A stretch of DNA of 35,687 nucleotides. Source: a virus. Position numbers and translations under genes: made by a program. The notes under the pieces are model-generated. The model was not told where the DNA came from, made no database searches, and saw only the letters and a list, made by a program, of their open reading frames with translations. Numbering within the stretch: position 1 is the first letter of the stretch; the number at the start of each line of letters is the position of its first letter. Positions 6,381 through 15,000 of the stretch are shown here, piece after piece. The stretch is taken from positions 1-35,687 of the IMG/VR virus record IMGVR_UViG_3300015263_000124; one strand, written 5' to 3'.

Positions 6381-8230
6381 ACCTAGAAAATAACGTCCTA
6401 TCAGATATTGTAGTGTATTCCAAGTATGCCCGCTATATGAAGGACTTTAAACGACGAGAGACGTGGGAAGAGATTTGTTGGCGTAATGCAGATATGCATA
6501 TGAGGAAGTATCCAAAGCTCTCAAAGGCCATCTATGACGCCTACAACAACTATGTAATCCCTAAGAAAATCCTTCCTTCTATGAGGTCTCTCCAGTTTGG
6601 AGGAAAAGCTATTGACCGTAATCCAGCTCGTATTTATAATTGCGCTTATTTGCCAATTAGCCATGTCGATGCATTTAGCGAAACAATGTTTCTACTGCTC
6701 GGAGGGACTGGGGTCGGCTATTCTGTACAATATAGGCATGTTAATAGTCTTCCTGACGTTGTGGGGCCTAAACGTCGTACACGCAGGTACGTAATTAGTG
6801 ATTCAATTGAAGGCTGGTCCGATGCTGTTAAGGTGTTGGTCGAAGCCTATTTTTATAACAAACTACAACCGGTATTTGATTATGAAGACATTCGCGAAAA
6901 AGGTGCTGAGCTTGTTACATCTGGAGGAAAAGCCCCCGGCCCTGACCCTCTACGAGTATGCTTGGCTCAGATTGAAGGAATACTTCACGGGGCTGTCGGA
7001 CGTAGACTTAGCAGTTTGGAAGCTCATGACATTCAATGTTATCTTGCTGACGCTGTACTTAGTGGGGGTATTCGTCGGGCTGCTATGATCAGTCTATTCT
7101 CCCCCGAAGATGATGAAATGATGGAGTGTAAAAGTGGAAGTTGGTGGGAACTTAATCCGCAACGGGGACGAGCTAATAATTCCGTTATCCTCCTCCGAGG
7201 CGAAACAACTCAGGAAGAGTTTGACGCCATCTGGAAAAGGGTGCGTAATAGTGGAGCGGGAGAACCCGGCATTTACTGGACTAATAATCTCGATTGGGGG
7301 ACGAACCCCTGCTGTGAGATTGCTCTTAAACCCTTCCAATTCTGTAACCTAGTAGAGATTAACGCCTCTACAGTTGAGGATCAGGAAGACTTTAAACTAC
7401 GTGCAGGTGCAGCAGCATTCATTGCTACGCTACAAGCTTCTTATACAGACTTCCACTATCTACGTCCTGTATGGCGTTCTACAACGGAAGAAGATGCTCT
7501 GATTGGTGTTGGCATTACAGGTATTGCATCAAATAAGATTGACCCTTCATGGCTTCGTTCTACCACTGATGTAGTGATTGGTACTAACGCCATGGTAGCA
7601 GATATGATCGGAATTAAACATGCGGCTCGAACCACTACTATCAAGCCTTCTGGTACTAGTTCTCTTGTCGTGGGCAGCTCTAGTGGCATTCACGCTTATC
7701 ATAATGATTATTACCTGAGACGTATGAGGTTTGGAAAGAATGAACCAATTTGGGAATATCTTTCAGGACAGTTCCCCGAACTTTGTGAAGATTGTAAAGA
7801 GAAACCTAAGACACAGGGCATCCTTACAATTCCTCAGAAGGCTGGAGAGGGAGCTGCTATCCGAACAGAAAGTCCGATGGACCTCCTTGAGCGTGTCAGA
7901 ACATATAATGAGGAATGGGTGGCAAAGGGACATCTCGAAGGAGATAATCACAACAACGTCTCTTGCACAATCTCACTCAAAGATGATGAGTGGGACGATG
8001 TTGGAGAATGGATGTGGGATAACAGAGCCTCTTATAATGGCATCTCCGTCTTGCCCTACGACGGGGGTACTTACGTTCAAGCACCTTTCGAAGACACTAC
8101 AATGGCTGATTACGAACGGCTATCCTCGAACATCAAGGATATTGACCTCTCAAGAGTTGTCGAAGAGGAGGATACCACTAACCTGATGGATCAGGCAGCA
8201 TGTGCTGGTAATAACTGTGAAGTAGTATAA
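6377..8230 (+). CDS. nrdJ: Adenosylcobalamin-dependent (class II) ribonucleotide reductase, monomeric type
   Basis: Reduces ribonucleotides to deoxyribonucleotides with a B12-generated thiyl radical. The 617-residue protein shows N310-P-C312-C-E314 (radical Cys with Asn and Glu), C323 eleven residues later, and the partner C89 in IYNCAYLP. The spacing equals C408/C419/C119 of Lactobacillus RTPR. The end AACAGNNCEVV holds the shuttle pair C609/C614 (CX4C) as in RTPR C731/C736. GGTGVGYSVQ and KPSGTSSLVVGSSSG complete the fold. It is shorter than the usual 700-740 residues. The residue after the radical Cys is Cys rather than the common Gly. The gene is the last of the + strand block and ends just before a terminator. 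Confidence 0.92.
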   Translation: MNLENNVLSDIVVYSKYARYMKDFKRRETWEEICWRNADMHMRKYPKLSKAIYDAYNNYVIPKKILPSMRSLQFGGKAIDRNPARIYNCAYLPISHVDAFSETMFLLLGGTGVGYSVQYRHVNSLPDVVGPKRRTRRYVISDSIEGWSDAVKVLVEAYFYNKLQPVFDYEDIREKGAELVTSGGKAPGPDPLRVCLAQIEGILHGAVGRRLSSLEAHDIQCYLADAVLSGGIRRAAMISLFSPEDDEMMECKSGSWWELNPQRGRANNSVILLRGETTQEEFDAIWKRVRNSGAGEPGIYWTNNLDWGTNPCCEIALKPFQFCNLVEINASTVEDQEDFKLRAGAAAFIATLQASYTDFHYLRPVWRSTTEEDALIGVGITGIASNKIDPSWLRSTTDVVIGTNAMVADMIGIKHAARTTTIKPSGTSSLVVGSSSGIHAYHNDYYLRRMRFGKNEPIWEYLSGQFPELCEDCKEKPKTQGILTIPQKAGEGAAIRTESPMDLLERVRTYNEEWVAKGHLEGDNHNNVSCTISLKDDEWDDVGEWMWDNRASYNGISVLPYDGGTYVQAPFEDTTMADYERLSSNIKDIDLSRVVEEEDTTNLMDQAACAGNNCEVV

Positions 8231-8240
8231 ACAAAAGAAA

Positions 8241-8275
8241 AGCCCCTGCTGGAAAATCAATTCCGGCTAGGGGCT
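8241..8275. terminator. Bidirectional rho-independent terminator between convergent operons
   Basis: Left arm AGCCCCTGCTGGAA (8241-8254) pairs with TTCCGGCTAGGGGCT (8261-8275), giving 14 pairs with one bulged T and one G-U pair around a six-base loop. A T-run follows on the + strand (8277-8281) and an A-run precedes it (8234-8240), so it works in both directions. It separates the RNR gene (+) from the spanin-like gene (-). Confidence 0.88.
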
Positions 8276-8279
8276 ATTT

Positions 8280-8516
8280 TTATTTCAAGTCTATGCCACG
8301 CATTAAAACTTTGACGTCATCGCGTAGTTCTTTTAGTTGTTCTTTTATTTGTTCATCTCGTTGTCTATTAAATTCCTCCCTTGCTTGTATCTCTGCCTTG
8401 AGTAGTTTAAGCTGTCCTTCATTTGTATAAATCTTACGAATGAGGAGGACTACAGCACCAGCCAACGCAGAGACCAATCCATATAACCACGTCTCTAGGT
8501 TAAATTGCCAATTCAT
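8280..8516 (-). CDS. Small membrane protein with coiled coil, spanin/Xhl-like lysis accessory
   Basis: A 78-residue protein with one N-terminal membrane helix (about residues 10-27, LYGLVSALAGAVVLLIRKIY) followed by a charged amphipathic helix (LKLLKAEIQAREEFNRQRDEQIKEQLKELRDDVKVL). This is the layout of inner-membrane spanins and XhlA-like accessory proteins. Its ATG overlaps the holin stop (ATGA), placing it last in the lysis cassette endolysin-holin-this gene. No outer-membrane lipoprotein partner is visible nearby, so the spanin role is inferred. It is the last gene of the late operon before the terminator. Confidence 0.7.
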   Translation of the reverse strand: MNWQFNLETWLYGLVSALAGAVVLLIRKIYTNEGQLKLLKAEIQAREEFNRQRDEQIKEQLKELRDDVKVLMRGIDLK

Positions 8517-8929
8517 TTTCTACCCCTTATAGCGTTGGCGACTAGTCCAGTAGACGCTACAATACTACCTGATACAAACAGGTTGTCCCACACAACATCA
8601 GCAAACTCTTTTAGTTGTGGTGGAAGAGATGCTACGTCTGGCAATAGTGTGCCAGCATAAAGCATACTGTCTAACATCCCCCATCCATACCAAGCTGCTG
8701 TAGGAATAGCAGCCATAGACCATGCAACCCAAAACATTCGGTGCTGCATAGCCTCCTTGACTACATCCCCTTGAACTTGCTTAGCTGCTATTTGAGCTTT
8801 AATATCCTCAATAGCAGTGTCAGCAATAATCCTCTTCTCGTTATTACTAGCATCCAATTTAGCCTTATAGGCTTCAAGGAGTTTATTAACTAGTGGTCCG
8901 CCAAGAAGAGCAAGAATAAACTTAAGCAT
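8513..8929 (-). CDS. Holin, three-transmembrane GTA type
   Basis: A 138-residue protein resembling the 3TM holins found in gene-transfer-agent and alphaproteobacterial phage clusters. An N-terminal hydrophobic helix (MLKFILALLGGPLVNKLL) precedes a charged helical stretch (KAKLDASNNEKRIIADTAIEDIKAQIAAKQ), then two membrane helices (FWVAWSMAAIPTAAWYGW and LFVSGSIVASTGLVANAI). The ATG at 8929 overlaps the endolysin stop (ATGCTTAA). A longer frame upstream lies inside the endolysin gene and has no support. It would permeabilise the inner membrane at lysis time. Confidence 0.8.
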   Translation of the reverse strand: MLKFILALLGGPLVNKLLEAYKAKLDASNNEKRIIADTAIEDIKAQIAAKQVQGDVVKEAMQHRMFWVAWSMAAIPTAAWYGWGMLDSMLYAGTLLPDVASLPPQLKEFADVVWDNLFVSGSIVASTGLVANAIRGRK

Positions 8930-9791
8930 TAGAGGACTGCCAAAACTTAGGACGACCTGCATCATCCCAACGTGCGTAAAGGGCATAGAGAGCGCCACAG
9001 ACAGCGACAAGACCAACAACTATACCAACTACCTGTCCAGTGTTAAATGCCTCCTGATGAGCTTCTGTGGCCGAAACAACATCCTGTACACTCTGTACAA
9101 GCATCATTGCACCACCGCCACCAGATACAGCAGCCCCTTGTACAGTACGAGACTGAGAAATGGGATAAGGGTTAGCCACCTCAGCCTTATCCAAAGCTTT
9201 CTTAAACTGTTCAGCGATTTTAGCAATTGCCTCTGCCTTGTCCTTACCATTGATAATACGACGAGCGTTAACGTAGTCGGTCTTCTCATCATTGATATAG
9301 GTGGAGAGCTTACGGCGAGTAAACCAACCTTCCTTCATACCAGCAAATAGAATTTCTACAGCATACTGAGGCTTCATTACTAGATCGGGCTTCGAGATGA
9401 AATCAACACCAAGCTTGTCAGAAGCTCTCTTATAGTTCGTACGGCCAGTGAGCTGTACATAACCTCTACCGGGAAACTTAGCTCCATCACCCGGCTCAGT
9501 GTTACCAAGTCGAGCTGCTACCTTAGGACGAGACCCCTGAGGATCATACATCTTATGGAAGTAGGAGTCTCCACCATACTCCTTGATAGGCTGCATCGTA
9601 TATGCAGTTTCATGGGCAGTAGTTGCGAGGATATAAGCGAACTGTTCAGCAGTTACATCATTATCCTTCTCCCACTCGTCAACTAGAGTGTCGAGGCCCT
9701 GAATACGAGCCTCACCCCCCTTCCCATTATAACCCCCATTAAATACACCCTTTGCAGCAGCAAAGAAAGTTTTACGATTAATCTTAGTCAT
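8922..9791 (-). CDS. GH19 chitinase-like endolysin with C-terminal membrane anchor
   Basis: A 289-residue peptidoglycan hydrolase. Glycoside hydrolase family 19 signatures are FAYILATTAHETAYT (catalytic Glu61 in HET) and FPGRGYVQLTGRTNY (residues 106-120). The catalytic domain ends near residue 210. A Gly/Ser-rich linker then leads to a single hydrophobic helix at residues 253-272 (QVVGIVVGLVAVCGALYALY) and a short basic tail. A C-terminal anchor is uncommon for GH19 endolysins and suggests the enzyme is held at the membrane until holin action. No N-terminal signal is visible. GGAAAGA precedes the ATG. Confidence 0.88.
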   Translation of the reverse strand: MTKINRKTFFAAAKGVFNGGYNGKGGEARIQGLDTLVDEWEKDNDVTAEQFAYILATTAHETAYTMQPIKEYGGDSYFHKMYDPQGSRPKVAARLGNTEPGDGAKFPGRGYVQLTGRTNYKRASDKLGVDFISKPDLVMKPQYAVEILFAGMKEGWFTRRKLSTYINDEKTDYVNARRIINGKDKAEAIAKIAEQFKKALDKAEVANPYPISQSRTVQGAAVSGGGGAMMLVQSVQDVVSATEAHQEAFNTGQVVGIVVGLVAVCGALYALYARWDDAGRPKFWQSSNA

Positions 9792-9803
9792 TATATCTTT
9801 CCA

Positions 9804-12098
9804 TTATTGAATTGCGCTGGCGATCATATCATTCGAATAGAGCATACCAGACTTACCATGTTCCTGTAGGATTAGAGCCCTCATGAACCTTGCAGCAGAT
9901 GCGGGGTCATTAAAGTTAATATCATCATTAGGGTCAATACCCATAGTACGAGCTACGTTAGCAGCCGCCTGATGATTTCCGGGGGTCCATCCACCACGAC
10001 CAGCAATCATCTGATCAGGAGTGGTTTTACCACCTCGATATTTCTTAGACAACAGGTTGTACATTGCCCTCATACCAGCCTCAGGTGTAGCATACACTGC
10101 CTGTGGATCACCTTGGTCAGTATTCTTAGAAGGGCCAATACTATCACGCTGACCTACATACTTAATATTGCCCGGATTGTTATTCCTCATACCAGCAGGA
10201 AGTTTCCTTACCTGACTTGGATCAGAGAGAATGTAGGACAACGCTGTAGGAGCAGTATTACTGTCAGTTGGCTGAGTGTCGATAAAGTCTTCAATACTTC
10301 CTGTAGCGTCACTAGTGGTCATGTCAACCTGACCAAACACCACTGGAGCAATCTCATCGAAGCTCTTCTGATAATCACTATCCCCACGGATATGAGAATC
10401 ACTAATTATCATCTTATTCATTACCTTGGCCAAGCTGCTATTATTCAGGTTACGAACCAAAATCTTAGCACGGAAGTCATCAGGGATACCGTCCTTAAGC
10501 TTGAAGCCAAACCTACCACTTTCCATAGTTGGTTCAACCAAATCCTTCCAATCGTAACGCTTATCACCAAGCTTCAATGCACTAAACATTGACGTACCAA
10601 GTTCACGCTGCAAGAGAGGAACAACTTCCTTCTGGTAACCATCCTTGAATACCTGCTGAACCTTGCCAATCAGAGCTGGTGGAATACCATTCGTACTCTG
10701 CAGATACTTACCAACCTCAGGGTTAGCGAAGAAGTCAACCAAAGGCTGGAACTGTTCGGCACTTTCCGTAGCGTTACCATAAACATCAACACCCTTAAGA
10801 ATACCCTTCATCTGGTTCTGCAGTTCATTCTCAACTGCCAGTTTCTTATCAGCAGGAAGATTATCAATCTTACCAGACTGAACTTCACCGATAATGTCCT
10901 TAACACCTTCGAGGTAGTCCTTAGTACGGCCCTTCTCATCATCATTCGTAGGAGTGAGATCAGCGGGCTTACCCCCACCAACAGCATCAGGAACGCCTAC
11001 GCTAGAGCCAGACAGAGCATTCTTAGCAAACTCATCAGGAATTTTGCTAAGCTTCTCATTAAGTGTAAGACCCATAGCATCAGACAGATTAGACATTGCA
11101 ATCCACTGCTTAGCCTGATCACTAAGACCAGAGAGAACCATTGCCTTAGCCTTGGCTTCTGCACTCTTAGACATCCTATCAAACATTTCAGTGTCGTATT
11201 CTCCAGACAACTCCTTAACATAGGAATCAATCAGAGCACGCTGAGGCTGTAGGATTTGATCAATCTTAGCCTGATTAGTGGACAGACCGTCACCAGCCAT
11301 AGCTGCTGTACGCTGAGCAAAGTCCTGATTAAGCTGAGTGATGCCCTGCTTAATAATCTCCGCACGTTCCTGTTCAGAGCCAGCCTGACGGGCACGAGCC
11401 TTAATATCTTCATACTGAGCACGCCAATATGGAAGAGCATTAGCTCCAACCTTAGCAAGCCCATCCTCAGCAGCCTTACGAGCCTGTTCTTCAAGAACCT
11501 GTCGCTGCTTACTACCAACTTCCATCTTACTAATCTGGTTGGCGTATTCCTTACTCGTAGTATCAAGCTCACGAATGGAAGCGTTAAACTTCTCAAGGTT
11601 CTTAATAGCTTCATCAACCTTCTGAGGATTTTGCATATCCTGTGCAGAGAGGAAGCCATTCTCAACAGCGGCCTGAACCTGTGCCTGATTAATCTGAGCT
11701 GCCTGAATTTCAGGGGTGAGGATTTTATCAACACCAGACTGGTTGAGGTATGTGGAATATCTCTTAAGGATTTCATCTTCTTGATTAGGATTGTCAGCAA
11801 GTTCCTGCTGCAAAAGATGACGAGCACGAGTCCTCACTTCGGAATAAGAGAGGCCCTGATCGGCTGCGTCTTGAAGATCATTCAGCTTAATACTGAAATT
11901 AGCCATCCTTTTATTGGAGGCAGCGACCTTCTGGTTATCAAAAATAGTTTTAGCTACCTTAATACCAGTGGCTAGGCCACGGCCAATTTGATTGAGGCCA
12001 TCAATCTCCCCTGAACGGGAGACGGGTTGGATAACCCGAGTCTCCGGCTCAATAGGGGAAGTAACCTCCGTAGCTCTAGTGGAAAAATCAACTGCCAT
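9804..12098 (-). CDS. Internal virion protein with C-terminal muramidase-like domain
   Basis: A 764-residue protein in the place of the T7 gp15/gp16 core proteins. The first 600 residues are largely helical and coiled-coil-like (ATGIKVAKTIFDNQKVAASN, SKMEVGSKQRQVLEEQARKA). The last 128 residues (from M637, MRNNNPGNIKY, through TTPDQMIAGRGGWTPGNHQ and MGIDPNDDINFNDPASAARF) match the NNNPGNI lysozyme/transglycosylase-like domain of phage structural proteins. It is expected to be ejected and to open the cell wall locally during DNA entry. It starts immediately after the 1636-residue protein ends. Exact enzymatic activity is not proven by the sequence. Confidence 0.8.
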   Translation of the reverse strand: MAVDFSTRATEVTSPIEPETRVIQPVSRSGEIDGLNQIGRGLATGIKVAKTIFDNQKVAASNKRMANFSIKLNDLQDAADQGLSYSEVRTRARHLLQQELADNPNQEDEILKRYSTYLNQSGVDKILTPEIQAAQINQAQVQAAVENGFLSAQDMQNPQKVDEAIKNLEKFNASIRELDTTSKEYANQISKMEVGSKQRQVLEEQARKAAEDGLAKVGANALPYWRAQYEDIKARARQAGSEQERAEIIKQGITQLNQDFAQRTAAMAGDGLSTNQAKIDQILQPQRALIDSYVKELSGEYDTEMFDRMSKSAEAKAKAMVLSGLSDQAKQWIAMSNLSDAMGLTLNEKLSKIPDEFAKNALSGSSVGVPDAVGGGKPADLTPTNDDEKGRTKDYLEGVKDIIGEVQSGKIDNLPADKKLAVENELQNQMKGILKGVDVYGNATESAEQFQPLVDFFANPEVGKYLQSTNGIPPALIGKVQQVFKDGYQKEVVPLLQRELGTSMFSALKLGDKRYDWKDLVEPTMESGRFGFKLKDGIPDDFRAKILVRNLNNSSLAKVMNKMIISDSHIRGDSDYQKSFDEIAPVVFGQVDMTTSDATGSIEDFIDTQPTDSNTAPTALSYILSDPSQVRKLPAGMRNNNPGNIKYVGQRDSIGPSKNTDQGDPQAVYATPEAGMRAMYNLLSKKYRGGKTTPDQMIAGRGGWTPGNHQAAANVARTMGIDPNDDINFNDPASAARFMRALILQEHGKSGMLYSNDMIASAIQ

Positions 12099-15000
12099 TA
12101 TTCAGGCTCTTTCATAAAGTTGTAGATTTCCCAAAATGACTTCTTCTGTTCAGCAGTCATCTTGGATTTATCAATTGCGGTTCTTACATCACTCTCTGGA
12201 ATAAGACCAGCTTGCTTAAGGAGAGTGTTCATAAATGTTACGTCACCGTCCTTAATACGGCGTCTAATTTCAGACTGGATAACCTGCAATGCCTGAGGAT
12301 TACCTTCCCATTCTCGGTTGGCTTCCTGAAACATTCGAATGACATAGTCTGATTCCTTCTCAGAAATACCCTCACGAGCAAGCCTACGAGAAGTTTCATC
12401 CATCAGATATTTAATATCATCCTTGAACTTCTTACTACTATAATACAACTCCGAATTACCTGCGTAACCGAGCATCTCATCAACAGTCTGGAAACCAGCC
12501 GTACGCATGAAAGCTTCTACAGGATTAACATCATCATCGATCACTTCACCCTTAGTGGTAATCATCTGTCCAGTCTTGTATGCGTAACGAGCCTTGAAGA
12601 TGTTAGAGGCACCTGAGAACATGCTGAGAAAGTTAACCCCCACATCCTTCAAATTACCTTCATCCTCTGGAACAGTAAACATACGAGCCATAGACTTAAT
12701 CAGATTATTCACCTTAGCATTATCACCAACTACCAACGAGAGCGAAGGACTGGAGGTGATGAAGCTTTGAGCATCAGTGGTAGCCAGAGACTCCCACATA
12801 TCCCCAAGGTGAGGAATTTCAAGAAGACGCATAGAAGACGAATAGTCAACATCAACATCTTCACCATAGATGGTGCTAAGAGTTTTATTCATAGCCAAGT
12901 TGAACAAACCGCCACTGACAATACGATGAAGCTCTGTATCATCCTCAGGGAGAAGCTTGGAAGCCATTTCGTACATCAGACCATATCCAGTGCCATAGGT
13001 AGCGACATAAGCCGTACCAAGGCGTAGACGGTCACTACGGCTAAGAGCACGGTTGCCAAGGACAATCTGTGCAAAAGCCTTGTGTGGTGCCTGAGCAAAC
13101 TGCATAACAGCGGAGAACATATTCTCGTTATATGCAAGCTCACCAGCTTTGTTCATGTTCAGCGTCAGGTCTCTCACCCTAGCGTGCATATTAGAGAGTG
13201 CAGAAGCGTCAATTACTTTCCCACTCTTTTTAAGCTTGTCATATTCAGACAGCCATACAGAACGCATGAGCATATTTTCACCAGCCTCAAAACCATACTT
13301 CTGCATAGCATCAAGAGGCTTACCTAGCATAGCCCTAGTCTTAGCCACAGGACCACGAGCAATCAAGCTCTTAAGATCATCACGAATAAGGGAGTGGGCA
13401 GACACAGCAGAGCTAATACCACTCTCCTTGTAAGCCTTATCCAATGCTCGTGCTTCCTCAACGGAGAAACCAGTTAGGTTACTTCCGATAGTCTTCATGA
13501 AGCTTTCAACATCACCACCACGATCAAGATAACGAGTGAACGTCATCTGCCATGGAAGCTTAGTTACAAACGTAGGATTAGTTGCTAGAATAACTGGCAA
13601 TGCCTGAGAAGCCTGAACCACCACCTGACGAACAGGGTTAGCAGCAAGCAGAAGACGGAAAGCCTTCTTCCTACCCCAAGCTGTAGGAGCACCGGACTGT
13701 GCTACACGAGCACCCTTTTCAATCCAAGTGAAACCCTTCTTACCAGTGGTGTCTGCAATCTCCTTAAAGAAGTTCTTGTAGACATCATCAAGCGTATTTA
13801 CAAAGCCATTCTCCATCTGATCAATATATCGGAATGTAGAGAGAGCATCATCAAACTTTCTCTTATCCCCTTCCATTCCCGGACGTCTTAGCTCACTGAC
13901 ATTATCAGGCCAGTAACGTGTATGCGTCTTCTCATCAATAGGTAGGAATTCCTTATACTGTTCAGTGAAGCGTGCCTTAGCTGTATCCAAATACTCCTTC
14001 ATATTAATACGACGAGAGATAGAATTGATAGACCGAACAATACTTTCCTCAGGAGGAGCGATATGCCGGAAGTTAGGGTCGGAAGGCATAGAAGTAGCAT
14101 CTTCCAAAGTTTCCCCACGAGTTCTCTGAGCAGTACGGCCACTGTTTACACGAGTGTTCCACTGCATTTCATCAAACTCTTCTCCCTTAATATCACCACG
14201 CATCGTATACTTATCTGCGTTAGCAGCATCGTTAGTACGAAGACGAGCCAGATGCTTTTCAGCATCCTTAATATTTCCAGCAGTAGCAATAGCCTTAGTA
14301 TATTTAGTGCCATCTGCATTCTCAACCTGCTTCGTAATGAAGATAGGGTCTTTGTAATAGATGGTGAAATGCCCATCACGATAGTGTAGAAGCTGGTCAG
14401 TCTCACGCAATGCACGAGAGTAGTTAGACGAGTTATTCTTCACAATGACATAAGGAATACTAGAACCGCCAGTCTCAACAGGGGTACGAGCAATAGCCAG
14501 AGTACCTCCCTCAGCATAGAGTTCCTTGCGTTCCTTAGACGTGATGTTTCTAATCATACCAAGTTCAGAGTCATAAGCTTTAGTAACCTTAAGATTACCA
14601 GCAGAGGAATTTGTAATTGGCTTAATCAGGAACTTGTCCTGACCATCAGACGACACAAACATCTCAAAACCCTTACGCTTAGACTGTCGCACTAGGTCCA
14701 TATTTTCCAAGACATAAAGTGTATCGTTAGTGGTTTTCCACTTACGTACAGTTTCCATCATTTCAGGAGTGAAACCATCAGCACGGAGCTTAGCAGGATC
14801 AAACTTCAAACTCTTAGCATTCGCTTCAAGAATGTAATTATCAACCAACTTCTGTTGCGTCTTATTCAACTTCTTATAGCTCTGTGCATACTTACCAGCA
14901 AGTGTGAGCAAGCTTTCAGTAGCCTTAGCCGACTGGTCAACTGCAACCGATGCACCACGAGTGAGCAAAGGATCAATATATCCAGAAGGAGGGATAAGAT

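Noticed and set aside
11256-11975. 239-residue open frame on the + strand inside the muramidase-bearing core gene
   Set aside because: Antisense shadow of a clear coding frame, Leu/Ser/Ile-rich, no binding site and no recognisable domain.
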